Shown in pieces: positions 1-9,036 of a stretch of DNA of 36,342 nt. Within the stretch, counting starts at the first letter, position 1. Each line of letters starts with the position of its first letter. The DNA is taken from NCBI RefSeq assembly GCF_000160555.1, contig NZ_GG749280.1, positions 426,171 through 462,512 on the forward strand. Reading direction: 5' to 3'. Position numbers and translations under genes: made by a program. The notes under the pieces were generated by a model. That model ran no database searches and had not been told where the DNA came from. It saw only the letters and a list, made by a program, of their open reading frames with translations. The stretch is from Centipeda noxia ATCC 43541 (lineage in GTDB: Bacteria > Bacillota > Negativicutes > Selenomonadales > Selenomonadaceae).

Positions 1-85
1 GCACATCGTCTGTATTATTGTATGAATTGCACTGGTAAGATTAGCACAAAACAATCCTTTTTGCAAGGAATTGCATCCGCTCGCT

Positions 86-2659
86 TCAGCGTCGGAAGCT
101 CTCCGTATAGTTCCGCACAATATCCAGAAAATACCGCGCCAGCGCATCGTCAAATACCTCGCGGTAGTTCTCGTCCCGCTCATGGATATGATAGCTGTAT
201 CGATCCAGAGAGATCGTCCCGTCCTCCCGCGTAAACTCCTCCGTCTCCAGATGGAACGCATGACGTTCCGTACGCACGCAGATCTTATACGTCTGCCCCG
301 GATAGATCGAATTGCTGACCGTATACTCCCGCCTTGTTCCGCCGAATGCCTCCGGCAGGTTGCCGTCCAGATACGGCGCATCAATCGGATAGCCCGCAAG
401 TTTGCCGAGAATCTTATAGATATCAACCGCGCTTACGAGTTCATCCACGCGCCCCAGCTGCGGTACACCGGCACCGCGCGCCATCAGCGCCGCTCCCGTC
501 TGCTCCTCACTCATGAGATACGGGCTGCGTGAGTGTACCGACGCGCCGTGATCGGAATAGAGCAGAACAACGTACTCGTCATCCGCATAGTGCTGCTCGA
601 TGTAGTCGAAAAGATATCCTAACTGCCGATCTGCTGCACGAATTTCACCGTGATTGACATATTGGCTGAGCGGGTTCGGCTTCAGGAATACCGATGCGCC
701 CATATCCTGCGGCTGCAATACGTCTGAGAGGGGCAAATGCGCCGACGCATACGCCGGTGTACTGACATCCGCATTATACGGATGCGTATCCGCAAAATGC
801 GTAAAGAGAAAGCTGTCGCATTCATCAAATGTCTCGAGATGACGAATCGTGCGCTCAATGCCTTCAGCAGCCGGCATCATCCAGTGATTTACAATCAGCC
901 GGTCATACCCGCGCGTTGCACCGTTATATATTCCCGCCCCGCAGCTTTGTATGTTGGCACAGTAATAACCGAGCTTCTTCATCTGCTCCGAGATTGTCAC
1001 ATAGGACGGATCAAGCGCGAAGGGAACCCCGGGCTCTGCGATCTGCGTATGATGCTGATACAGCCCTGTCTCGATCGTCGCGAGGGCCGGATAGGTATAC
1101 TCAGCCATGGAGAAATGATTGTCAAAGATCACCCCTTTGCTGAAAAACCGCAGGACATTCGGCATCGGCACAGAACGCCCCTGCTGTATTTCTTTCCAGC
1201 TGAGGCCGTCGGCAAGGATATTCAGAACAAACTTTTTTCGTTGGGGGCTGTGGCGAAGGACGATCGGCGCACCGACGAGAAACGGCTCGGCTGACCGGAT
1301 TGTTACCGGCTTATCTGCGCGGTAGAAATTAAATTCTCCCTGCGCAAGCATCATTGCCCGCTCAAAGCCCGTGCTCTGAAAGGTCAGCACCTGTTCCTCC
1401 CGCGCTGCGGCGACGGGAACAAGAACGGGGCTCTCATCTGCAGGAGCAATCTTCGCCTCGCGCATTTCATCGGCCTTCATAACATCAAAGACGAAATCAT
1501 TGAAAATGGGAAGGTTATACCGCTCTGTCACGGCATTCATAAGTGCGAGCACCTTCGACCGAATATGCATGAGGCCATATGGATTGTAGATGCCCGTCCG
1601 GTAAGCCGGAAGCTGATCGGAGAAGCGGGGCAGTTCTGCACAGACGGCGGCCTCTAAATGCGTCTTCATCGCCCCCGCATCCAAATAGGCTCTTGAAACA
1701 AAGGGAGCAAACTGCGTATTTGTATAGGCCGCCGTGAGCGCCTGCATGCATTTTTCCCTGTCGCTTTGGGGGAACTCAATGCTGTCGCAGCTCTTGCCGA
1801 CGACTAAAAAAAGCAGTGCGCGGTCCAGCCGTCCCGCAGCTTTATAAATACGGTAGAGCAGACGGCAGGCAGCAGCACTCATCTTCCGCTTTTCATACGC
1901 CGCTTCCCCATAGCGAAGTGCTGCACCTATATCCTGTCGGTCAAGTGCCGCTTCCGCATGAAATATTTCGTACAGTTCCCCATACGGATACAGGCGATGA
2001 TACTTTTCCGCACACTCCTGCATTGATGCGCCGAAATCGTGCATGCGAACGGCTTCTGTAAGCCGCACGCCGAGATCACTTATCTCATCGTTCCGTATGT
2101 CCTGAGAAAATCGTTCCATACAAGGGGCGGCTCCGCCGTGCGTGAGATCCGAAAAGATCAGCGTATGATACAGCGTCTGCAGCGCATTTTCGCGTGCATG
2201 AAAGAGAAATGCCTGCCGCTCCTTGTCAAAGAGCACACTGTAATCATTGGTCAAAGGAAAAACAGCAACGGGAAGCCGGTCATAGTCCGGGAGCGCAGGA
2301 GCCCCCTCCATGGACGCAAGAATACGGCGATTCGCCTCATAATTGGCACACATCGCCGCCGCATTGGGTTCATGGGAAAGCCCACACAGGAGGTCATAAA
2401 TCCCTGCGTTCCCGCGCTCGTTGTAAGCCTGCATCAGGGCGTGGACGCCCTCAATATAGCAGTCCTCATCGAACGACTTTGCCGTCATGCCGAGCAGCGT
2501 TTCGCCGAGCAGCACGCGCGCCGCATATGCCGTATCCGCATCCTGTTCCTCCGCGCTGCGCGCAAGATATTCCCGTGCCAGCGCACAGAGTTCTTCATGC
2601 GCGCCGCGCGCGGACAAAAGGCGAAGTTGTTCGTTTATTGTCATATCAGGCATCCCCAT
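86..2659 (-). CDS. Sulfatase/alkaline-phosphatase-fold protein with long helical N-terminal region
   Basis: The last ~380 residues of this 857-residue protein carry sulfatase/phosphoglycerol-transferase-like motifs: an LNILADGLS strand with a metal-ligand Asp, a TYPALATIETG segment where the nucleophilic Thr is expected, FTHFADTHPYNAD, and the late metal motif YSDHGASVH. The first ~450 residues are Ala- and Tyr-rich helices that look TPR-like (inference). No signal peptide or membrane segment is visible, unlike LtaS-type lipoteichoic acid synthases, so a cytoplasmic role on a soluble or nucleotide-linked glycan is possible. The substrate cannot be told. An upstream in-frame TTG (2680) exists, but the ATG at 2659 has GGAG 8 bases upstream and is preferred; ATGs at 2653 and 2644 are alternatives. 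It is the last gene of the long minus-strand run, 38 bases after fhs. Confidence 0.75.
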   Translation of the reverse strand: MGMPDMTINEQLRLLSARGAHEELCALAREYLARSAEEQDADTAYAARVLLGETLLGMTAKSFDEDCYIEGVHALMQAYNERGNAGIYDLLCGLSHEPNAAAMCANYEANRRILASMEGAPALPDYDRLPVAVFPLTNDYSVLFDKERQAFLFHARENALQTLYHTLIFSDLTHGGAAPCMERFSQDIRNDEISDLGVRLTEAVRMHDFGASMQECAEKYHRLYPYGELYEIFHAEAALDRQDIGAALRYGEAAYEKRKMSAAACRLLYRIYKAAGRLDRALLFLVVGKSCDSIEFPQSDREKCMQALTAAYTNTQFAPFVSRAYLDAGAMKTHLEAAVCAELPRFSDQLPAYRTGIYNPYGLMHIRSKVLALMNAVTERYNLPIFNDFVFDVMKADEMREAKIAPADESPVLVPVAAAREEQVLTFQSTGFERAMMLAQGEFNFYRADKPVTIRSAEPFLVGAPIVLRHSPQRKKFVLNILADGLSWKEIQQGRSVPMPNVLRFFSKGVIFDNHFSMAEYTYPALATIETGLYQHHTQIAEPGVPFALDPSYVTISEQMKKLGYYCANIQSCGAGIYNGATRGYDRLIVNHWMMPAAEGIERTIRHLETFDECDSFLFTHFADTHPYNADVSTPAYASAHLPLSDVLQPQDMGASVFLKPNPLSQYVNHGEIRAADRQLGYLFDYIEQHYADDEYVVLLYSDHGASVHSRSPYLMSEEQTGAALMARGAGVPQLGRVDELVSAVDIYKILGKLAGYPIDAPYLDGNLPEAFGGTRREYTVSNSIYPGQTYKICVRTERHAFHLETEEFTREDGTISLDRYSYHIHERDENYREVFDDALARYFLDIVRNYTESFRR

Positions 2660-2697
2660 ACACCCTGCTCCGTCTTGCAATCATCCCATATTCTGCA

Positions 2698-4362
2698 TCA
2701 GAACAATCCCGTAATGACACCGTCTCCTGTGATATCCATGCCCATTGCCGCCGGGACTTTCGGCAGTCCCGGCATCGTGAGGACGCTGCCCGTGAGCGCG
2801 ACAATAAAGCCCGCACCCCAGGAGGCGCGCAGCTCGCGCACGGTGATGCGGAAGCCCGCGGGGCGTCCGAGCAGTGCGGGGTTGTCCGAGAAGGAGTACT
2901 GCGTCTTTGCCATGCAGACGGGTGTTTCCGTCATGCCGAGCATCTCCATCTCCGTCATTTGTTTCTTTGCCTCCGGTGTAAAGTCCACACCGTCTGCGCC
3001 GTAAATTTCTCGGGCAATCATCTCAATCTTCTCCGCGATGGGCTTCTTCACATCATAGAGCGGATGGAAATCGGACGGCTTCTTGATCGCGGCCTCTACC
3101 GCATCTGCGAGCGCAAGTCCGCCTGCGCCGCCCTTTGCCCAGACCTCGGAGCGCACAGCAGGTGCACCGAGACGCGCGCAGAGTTCCTCGAGGAGAGAAA
3201 GCTCCGCCTCGGTATCGGTGGGGAACACGTTGACGGCAACCACAGCAGGCAGTCCGAACTTGCCGATGTTCTCGATGTGCTTTTCGAGATTCGCCGCCCC
3301 CCTCTTGAGCGCGTCGAGGTTCTCCGTACCGAGTTCATCCTTCGGTACGCCGCCGTTCATCTTGAGCGCGCGCACGGTGGCGACAATAACGGCCGCATCC
3401 GGTTTCAGACCCGCAAGGCGGCATTTGATGTCAAAGAACTTCTCCGCACCGAGATCCGCGCCGAAGCCCGCCTCCGTAACAACATAGTCCGCACATTTGA
3501 GCGCATATTTTGTTGCCATGACGCTGCTGCACCCATGCGCGATATTTGCGAAGGGACCGCCGTGGATAAGCGCAGGCGTCCCCTCGATGGTCTGTACGAG
3601 GTTCGGCTTGATCGCGTCTTTAAACAGCAGGGCCAGCGCTCCCGTTGCACCGAGTTCCTCGGCATGAACGGGACGCCCGCTGCGCGTGTAGCCGATGAGG
3701 ATGCGGCCGAGACGGTGCTTCATATCCGCGAGCCCGTCGGCGAGACAGAGGATCGCCATCATCTCCGAGGCGACCGTGATGTCAAAGCCCGACTCGCGCG
3801 GCACCCCGTGGACGCGGCCGCCAAGGCCCGTGACTACATGGCGCAGAGCGCGGTCATTGATGTCGAGGACACGCTTCCATACGATGCGGTTCACATCGAG
3901 ATCGAGTGCATTGCCCTGAAAGATATGGTTGTCAATGAGCGCGGCAAGGAGGTTGTGTGCGGTCGTAATGGCATGGAAATCCCCCGTAAAATGGAGGTTG
4001 ATGTCCTCCATCGGGACAACCTGCGCATAGCCGCCGCCCGCGGCGCCGCCCTTCATGCCGAAGCAGGGGCCGAGCGAGGGCTCGCGCAGAGCAACAACCG
4101 TCTTCTTGCCCTGCCGGTGGAGTGCGTCGGCGAGGCCGATGCTCGTCGTTGTCTTCCCCTCGCCCGCCGGCGTCGGATTGATGGCCGTAACAAGGATCAA
4201 CTTTCCGTTTTTTTTCGTGCGCCCGGCAAGCGCTTCGGCAGTCAGCTTCGCCTTATATCTGCCGTAGGGCTCGATCTGCTCTGCCGCAATCCCGAGCGTG
4301 CCGGCAATCTCCGCAATCGGGCGCATCTTGGCCGCGCGCGCGATTTCAACGTCGGATTTCAT
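2698..4362 (-). CDS. fhs: Formate--tetrahydrofolate ligase
   Basis: This enzyme joins formate to tetrahydrofolate with ATP to give 10-formyl-THF in the cytoplasm. The 554-residue product has the usual family length. It carries the P-loop-like [18 protein letters not shown] near residue 65, followed by the conserved [21 protein letters not shown] and the [14 protein letters not shown] segment. The ATG at 4362 is preceded by a GGGGGGAT ribosome site. It sits 14 bases after folD, so the two consecutive folate one-carbon enzymes are co-transcribed. With pflB in the same window, formate produced by pyruvate cleavage could feed this step. The family assignment is firm. Confidence 0.97.
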   Translation of the reverse strand: MKSDVEIARAAKMRPIAEIAGTLGIAAEQIEPYGRYKAKLTAEALAGRTKKNGKLILVTAINPTPAGEGKTTTSIGLADALHRQGKKTVVALREPSLGPCFGMKGGAAGGGYAQVVPMEDINLHFTGDFHAITTAHNLLAALIDNHIFQGNALDLDVNRIVWKRVLDINDRALRHVVTGLGGRVHGVPRESGFDITVASEMMAILCLADGLADMKHRLGRILIGYTRSGRPVHAEELGATGALALLFKDAIKPNLVQTIEGTPALIHGGPFANIAHGCSSVMATKYALKCADYVVTEAGFGADLGAEKFFDIKCRLAGLKPDAAVIVATVRALKMNGGVPKDELGTENLDALKRGAANLEKHIENIGKFGLPAVVAVNVFPTDTEAELSLLEELCARLGAPAVRSEVWAKGGAGGLALADAVEAAIKKPSDFHPLYDVKKPIAEKIEMIAREIYGADGVDFTPEAKKQMTEMEMLGMTETPVCMAKTQYSFSDNPALLGRPAGFRITVRELRASWGAGFIVALTGSVLTMPGLPKVPAAMGMDITGDGVITGLF

Positions 4363-4376
4363 ATCAAGATCCCCCC

Positions 4377-5231
4377 TTATGCGTTCTGGGCCTTCGCCGC
4401 CTGCACGACATTCTCCATCAGCATGGCCACGGTCAGGAGGCCGACACCGCCCGGCACAGGTGTAATCGCTCCCGCGACCTCGGCAGCCGCATCAAAGTCC
4501 ACGTCGCCGACGAGTTGCTTCGGCGCAATCCGGTTGATGCCGACATCAATCACCGTCGCGCCCGGCTTTACCATATCCGCCGTGACAAAGCGCGGCCGTC
4601 CGACGGCCGCAACGAGAATGTCCGCCGCACGCGTGATCTCGGCGAGGTGCGCCGTCCGCGAGTGACAGAGGGTAACGGTCGCATGGCGTTCGAGCAGGAG
4701 ATGGGCCATCGGCTTGCCCACGATATTGCTGCGTCCGATGATGACGGCGTGTGCTCCCTCCATCGGGATGCCCGCATATTCCAGCATGCGGATACACCCC
4801 GCAGGCGTACAGGGGCGCAGCCCCGGCGTGCCGATAAAGAGATGCCCGACATTCACGGGGTGAAAGCCGTCCACATCCTTGCGCGGATCGATCCGGCTCA
4901 AGACTTCCTCCTCGCTCCCTGCGAGCGCAGCGGGCAGCGGCAGCTGTACCAGGATGCCGTGCACATGATCGTCCGCATTCAGCGCGTCGATGCGCGCAAG
5001 CAGCTCCTCCTTCGTCGTCTCCTCCGGCATCGGAATATGATCCGAGAGAATGCCGAGTTCCTCACACGTCTTCTGCTTGTTGCGGACATAAACTTCCGAC
5101 GCGGGGTCACTGCCGACGATGATGACGGCAAGGCGCGGATATATTCCGCGTGCACGCAGCGCCAGCGCCTCGTGTTCTGCGCTTGCCTTAATGCGCGCGG
5201 CAAATTCTTTCCCATACAAAATGCGTGCCAT
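4377..5231 (-). CDS. folD: Bifunctional methylene-THF dehydrogenase / methenyl-THF cyclohydrolase
   Basis: FolD interconverts 5,10-methylene-THF, methenyl-THF and 10-formyl-THF using NADP(H). The 284-residue protein has [14 protein letters not shown] near residue 50, which contains the catalytic Lys, a QLPLP segment, the dinucleotide-binding [14 protein letters not shown] near residue 165, and the C-terminal signature [14 protein letters not shown]. The ATG at 5231 has AAAGGAG seven bases upstream. It lies between the prenyltransferase gene and fhs in one minus-strand transcription unit, directly supplying or consuming the Fhs product. Confidence 0.97.
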   Translation of the reverse strand: MARILYGKEFAARIKASAEHEALALRARGIYPRLAVIIVGSDPASEVYVRNKQKTCEELGILSDHIPMPEETTKEELLARIDALNADDHVHGILVQLPLPAALAGSEEEVLSRIDPRKDVDGFHPVNVGHLFIGTPGLRPCTPAGCIRMLEYAGIPMEGAHAVIIGRSNIVGKPMAHLLLERHATVTLCHSRTAHLAEITRAADILVAAVGRPRFVTADMVKPGATVIDVGINRIAPKQLVGDVDFDAAAEVAGAITPVPGGVGLLTVAMLMENVVQAAKAQNA

Positions 5232-5267
5232 ACGCTCTCCTTTCGGCTATGTGTGCCGATAAAAATT

Positions 5268-6128
5268 TTACACCAAATAACTCATCCACGCAAAGATAAA
5301 AATTGCAATCGACACAATCCCGTTGCGCATGAAGTACATCTGCGTCACCCGCGAGAAATCCGTCGGCCCGGCAATGCGGTGCTGATAGACGAGCGTTGCC
5401 GCCGCAACGGCGACGCCGATAAAATACGGCCACGTGAGATGCATCATCCCCCCCAGCAGGGCAAAGAGCAGAATGGACAGCACGTGCATCGCGCGCGCGA
5501 TCCGGAACGCGCCGTGTGCCCCAAAGGAAACGGCGAGGGAGTGGAGTCCCTGGCTGCGGTCAAACGCCTCATCCTGCGCACCGTACATCGCATCAAACGC
5601 TGCGATCCAGAGCGCAACTGCGAGGAAAAGCACGATCATCGGCAGTTCGATCCGACCGCTGATCGCCACCCATCCCCCCGCCGGAGCCATGCCGATCGCG
5701 ATGCCGAGGAAAAGGTGCACCCATCCCGTCACACGCTTCAGAAAGGGGTAGACGAGGAAGGGCAGCGCCGCAAACGGCAGGAGGCGGATGCAGACGGGGT
5801 TCAGCTGCAGCACCGCAAATACAAGCACAAGGAGGCACACGCCTATAAAGACGAGCGCCTCCTTCTTTGTCACGCGGCCCTGCACCATTGCACGGTAGGT
5901 GAGGCGGGGCTGCTGCACATCATATTTCAGATCGGCGAGGTTGTCGAGTGCGAGCGCTGCCGAACGCGCCGCCGTAATGGCGAGCACGATCCAGGCGAGA
6001 TCACTGAGGGGCGGATGCCCGTCTGCAGCAAGGAGCGCTCCCATCAGAGCAAACGGAAGGGAAAACACCGTATGGTGAAAAGCGGTGTTGTTCATATGCG
6101 CCCGCAGGCGCTCCATCCACCAGCTCAA
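5268..6128 (-). CDS. ubiA: UbiA-family prenyltransferase (4-hydroxybenzoate/menaquinone type)
   Basis: An integral membrane prenyltransferase that would attach a polyprenyl chain to an aromatic quinone precursor. About eight hydrophobic helices are visible. The Asp-rich diphosphate/Mg site is represented by DNLADLKYD near residue 60, and the second by DAMYGAQDEAFD. The N-terminus (RLRAHMNNTAFHHTVFSLPFA) is typical of the MqnP-like branch. The gene overlaps the end of ubiD. The TTG at 6128 overlaps the ubiD stop (TTGA) and has GGAG 11 bases upstream; the ATG at 6116 and a GTG at 6149 are alternatives, so the start is uncertain. With UbiD and the polyprenyl synthetase nearby, menaquinone synthesis is the likely pathway (inference). 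Confidence 0.88.
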   Translation of the reverse strand: MSWWMERLRAHMNNTAFHHTVFSLPFALMGALLAADGHPPLSDLAWIVLAITAARSAALALDNLADLKYDVQQPRLTYRAMVQGRVTKKEALVFIGVCLLVLVFAVLQLNPVCIRLLPFAALPFLVYPFLKRVTGWVHLFLGIAIGMAPAGGWVAISGRIELPMIVLFLAVALWIAAFDAMYGAQDEAFDRSQGLHSLAVSFGAHGAFRIARAMHVLSILLFALLGGMMHLTWPYFIGVAVAAATLVYQHRIAGPTDFSRVTQMYFMRNGIVSIAIFIFAWMSYLV

Positions 6129-7585
6129 TCCAGACCGAACTCCTTCCACCGCGCATCAACGCGCTTTACAATCTCCTCCGACATTGCGATCTCATCAGGC
6201 CACTCGCGTGCGTGCCCCTCCTCCGGCCACGTCTTGGTCGCGTCGATCCCGAGCTTCGAGCCCCACTTTGCCATCGGCGAGGAGTGATCAAGAACATCCA
6301 GCGGCCCCTGCACGATCTCGAGATCGTATTTTGCATCGATGTTGTTGAAGACGCGCCACCAGACTTCCTTCATGTCCTGCACGTTCACGTGCGCATCCAC
6401 AACAATGATCATCTTTACGTTCATCATCTGTCCCATGCCCCAGAGTGCATGCATGACCTTACGCGCGTGCATCGGGAACTGCTTCTTGATCGAGACGACA
6501 ATACAGTCGTGGAACACGCCCTCGAGCGGCATGTTGACATCGATGATCTCGGGGAGCATCTGCTTCAGCAGCGGGAGGAAAATGCGCTCCGTGGCCTTTG
6601 CGAGGAAGCAGTCCTCCATCGGCGGTTTGCCGACAACCGTCGCCGAATAGATCGGATCCTTGCGGTGCGTAATCGCCGTGATGTGAAAGACCGGATAATC
6701 GTCCGCGAGCGAGTAGTAGCCCGTATGATCACCGAACGGTCCCTCTCTGCGCATCTCATCCGTATCAACGTAGCCTTCGAGGATGATCTCTGCTGTCGCC
6801 GGCACCTCGAGATCGACCGTCACACATTTCACCAACTCGACGGATTTGTGCCGGAGGAAGCCTGCAAAGACCATCTCGTCGATGTCACGCGGCAGCGGTG
6901 CCGTCGCCGCATAGGTGACAACGGGGTCCGTGCCGATGGCGACCGCCGCTTCGATGCGCTGGCCGCCGCGCTCCTTCATATCGCGGAAATTCTCCGCGCC
7001 GTTCTTGTGGATGTGCCAGTGCATGCCCGTCGTGCGGCTGTCATACTTCTGCAGGCGGTACATGCCGACATTGCGCTTGCCCGTTGCAGGATTCTTGGTA
7101 AAGACGAGCGGCAGGGTCACAAACGGACCGCCGTCGTCCGGCCAGCATTTCAGGATGGGAATCTCGTCGAGATTCGGGTTCTCCGTCTCGATGACCTCCT
7201 GGCAGGGCGCATTCTTCACGTATTTCGGGAAATTGATCGCCTTGCGCGCCATCGGGATCAGTGTCATGAGGTTCATCTTATTCTGCAGGGAGATGTGCGG
7301 GATCTTGAGGATCTCTGTGAGCTCATCGGCAATATCGTCGAGCTTCTCCACGCCGAATGCGAGCGCCATGCGCTCGTAGCTGCCGAATGCATTCATAAGC
7401 ACAGGCATCTTCGAGCCTCTGACATTCTCGAAGAGGAGGGCGACATTCTTCTCCCCCTCCAGCTTTGAGATGCGGTCCGTGATCTCGGTAATCTCAAGTT
7501 CCGGATCAACCTCCGCCGCAATGCGCTTCAGAAGCCCGCGCTCCTCGAGCGCCGCAATGTATTCGCGCAGATCCTTATAGGCCAA
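6125..7585 (-). CDS. ubiD: UbiD-family prenylated-FMN decarboxylase (menaquinone biosynthesis type)
   Basis: UbiD enzymes remove the carboxylate from an aromatic or quinone precursor using prenylated FMN. The 486-residue length is normal for the family. The conserved REGPFGDHTGYYS segment lies near residue 280, and the N-terminus (YKDLREYIAALEERGLL) and HWHIHKNGA match the family. The start codon is TTG at 7585, backed by a strong AGGAGGG site six bases upstream; the tatC stop codon TAG forms part of that ribosome site, which suggests translational coupling. No UbiX-type flavin prenyltransferase is visible in the window, so its cofactor must come from elsewhere. The exact substrate (futalosine-route MqnL versus another) is not settled by sequence alone. 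Confidence 0.93.
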   Translation of the reverse strand: MAYKDLREYIAALEERGLLKRIAAEVDPELEITEITDRISKLEGEKNVALLFENVRGSKMPVLMNAFGSYERMALAFGVEKLDDIADELTEILKIPHISLQNKMNLMTLIPMARKAINFPKYVKNAPCQEVIETENPNLDEIPILKCWPDDGGPFVTLPLVFTKNPATGKRNVGMYRLQKYDSRTTGMHWHIHKNGAENFRDMKERGGQRIEAAVAIGTDPVVTYAATAPLPRDIDEMVFAGFLRHKSVELVKCVTVDLEVPATAEIILEGYVDTDEMRREGPFGDHTGYYSLADDYPVFHITAITHRKDPIYSATVVGKPPMEDCFLAKATERIFLPLLKQMLPEIIDVNMPLEGVFHDCIVVSIKKQFPMHARKVMHALWGMGQMMNVKMIIVVDAHVNVQDMKEVWWRVFNNIDAKYDLEIVQGPLDVLDHSSPMAKWGSKLGIDATKTWPEEGHAREWPDEIAMSEEIVKRVDARWKEFGLD

Positions 7586-7596
7586 GATTTTCCCTC

Positions 7597-8436
7597 CTAC
7601 TTTCTCAGTATAAACCGAACGATCAGATAGCCGACGCCGTACAGCGCAATCATCGGCAGGGCGATCATCGACTGCGTGAACACATCCGGCGTCGGCGAGA
7701 TCACGGCAGCGATGACAAACGAGAGAAAGATGACAATCCGGGCATATTTTTGCAGGAATGCCGACGAGATAAAGCCCAGCTTGCCGAGAATGGTAATGAT
7801 GAGTGGCAGTTCAAAGACGAAGCCGAACGGCAGCACAAACATAATGACGAATTCGAAATAGCGGTTTACGGAAAACATCGCCTCGAGCTCCGCGCTGCCG
7901 AAGCTTTTGAAGAATAGGATCGCTGCGGGAAACACGAGGAAGAACGAGAAGGCGAGTCCGAGGAAGAAAAGGCCAACCGACACGGGGACAACGATCCCGA
8001 GCACGAGTCGTTCCTCCCGCGTAAGGGCAGGCAGAAAGAAGCGCCATACATGGTAAAAGATCACCGGCAGCGCGAGAAGAAAGCCCACGACAACAGCGAT
8101 CTTGATATAGGTAAAGAACGCCTCCGCGGGCTGCATATAGTAGAGCTTTCCAACCGGAACGGTCAGATAGTGCATGATATCGTCAATGAAATAATAGCCG
8201 ACCGCAGAGCCGGCAGCAACGGCGAGGAGGCATTTGATGAGCCGCGCGCGCAGCTCCGTCAGATGCGCCACAAGCGACATGCTGCCGTCGTCCTCCTCTG
8301 CGGGCGGTTCCTCTCCGCCCGTTGGATCCGGCTCCGATACAGGCACAGACGACACCTGCGTGTCGGCGGCAGCAGGGAGAGGCAGCGTCTTATCCGCCTG
8401 TTCCTCTGCGCCGGCCGCTCTCGATTCCTCTGTCAT
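7597..8436 (-). CDS. tatC: Sec-independent protein translocase TatC
   Basis: TatC is the membrane receptor for twin-arginine signal peptides. The core begins at residue 53 with SLVAHLTELRARL, the usual TatC N-terminus, and is followed by six hydrophobic segments, with SFVIAAVISPTPDVFTQ towards the end. The first 52 residues are an Ala/Pro/Glu-rich acidic extension that TatC proteins normally lack. Two starts are possible: the ATG at 8436 (four bases after the tatA stop, weak ribosome site) and the ATG at 8280, which has AGGAGG 11 bases upstream. The longer form is given because it leaves no gap in the operon. The gene follows the two TatA/B genes. Confidence 0.95.
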   Translation of the reverse strand: MTEESRAAGAEEQADKTLPLPAAADTQVSSVPVSEPDPTGGEEPPAEEDDGSMSLVAHLTELRARLIKCLLAVAAGSAVGYYFIDDIMHYLTVPVGKLYYMQPAEAFFTYIKIAVVVGFLLALPVIFYHVWRFFLPALTREERLVLGIVVPVSVGLFFLGLAFSFFLVFPAAILFFKSFGSAELEAMFSVNRYFEFVIMFVLPFGFVFELPLIITILGKLGFISSAFLQKYARIVIFLSFVIAAVISPTPDVFTQSMIALPMIALYGVGYLIVRFILRK

Positions 8437-8439
8437 GGG

Positions 8440-8655
8440 TCAGCTCTTCGCCTCGGGCTTCTCGCTCTCCGGCAGACGCTTTGCCTCTTCCGTAACATTG
8501 ATCTCCGCCCGCGTCTCCTCCTCATTGTTGGCCGATTTGAACTCCTTGATGCTCTTTCCGAGCGCTTTGCCGATGTCCGGCAAACGTCCGGGTCCAAAGA
8601 TCACAAGCCCGATGATGAGAATGAGTACGAGCTCGGGTACCCCCAATCCAAACAT
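8440..8655 (-). CDS. tatA: Twin-arginine translocase TatA/TatE-type subunit
   Basis: A 71-residue single-pass membrane protein. One N-terminal helix (GVPELVLILIIGLVIF) is followed by the FGPGRLPDIG hinge and a charged amphipathic helix, the standard TatA layout. The ATG at 8655 has an AGGAGG site six bases upstream. Residue 8 is Glu, the position that is usually Glu in TatB and often Gln in TatA, so the A/B label is by size and family rather than proven function. It lies between the longer paralogue and tatC. Confidence 0.93.
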   Translation of the reverse strand: MFGLGVPELVLILIIGLVIFGPGRLPDIGKALGKSIKEFKSANNEEETRAEINVTEEAKRLPESEKPEAKS

Positions 8656-8677
8656 AAGAACCTCCTAAAACAATATG

Positions 8678-9001
8678 CTACGCTTTATTTTCTGCATCCG
8701 GCGCATTCTGCGCCGCTGCATGCGCCTCAACCGCTGCCGCAGCCGTTTGCATCGTCGGCGATGCCGTCTGCTGCTCTGCAGCGGGTTCCGATGATACGGG
8801 ATGCTGCGGGGCCGGCTGTGTCGGCTGCACAGGCGGAGGCTCCGGCGCATTGATCGCCGCCGTCAGCGCATTCGATGCCTTGCGGAACTCCCGAATCCCT
8901 TTGCCGAGTGTACGTCCCATCTCGGGGAGTTTGCCGGGGCCGAATACGATGAGCCCCACCACCAAAATCAAAATCAGCTCCGGTACGCCTATGCCAAACA
9001 T
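8678..9001 (-). CDS. Second TatA/TatB-type subunit with Ala/Pro-rich tail
   Basis: This 107-residue paralogue of the next gene shares nearly the same first 40 residues ([16 protein letters not shown] then [10 protein letters not shown]), also with Glu at position 8. It differs in a long tail after residue ~55 rich in Ala, Pro, Gln and Glu, without clear structure. The longer size and position ahead of TatA suggest that it may act as the TatB partner (inference). The ATG at 9001 has AAGGAG eight bases upstream; a longer in-frame reading to 9079 would overlap the upstream gene and has no better signal. It lies 35 bases after the polyprenyl synthetase gene. Confidence 0.9.
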   Translation of the reverse strand: MFGIGVPELILILVVGLIVFGPGKLPEMGRTLGKGIREFRKASNALTAAINAPEPPPVQPTQPAPQHPVSSEPAAEQQTASPTMQTAAAAVEAHAAAQNAPDAENKA

Positions 9002-9036
9002 GGATGACTCCTTCTCACGGTACTGCCGCGTTATCT

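Noticed and set aside
1-85. Promoter facing left (TTGCAA and TAATCT, 17 bases apart on the minus strand)
   Set aside because: The -10 matches only three of six positions and the gene it would serve lies outside the window; no terminator for the sulfatase-fold gene is clear here either.
2194-6287. Long plus-strand frames of 823 and 590 codons
   Set aside because: They are antisense to fhs, folD and the prenyltransferase and encode Arg/His-rich low-information sequence.
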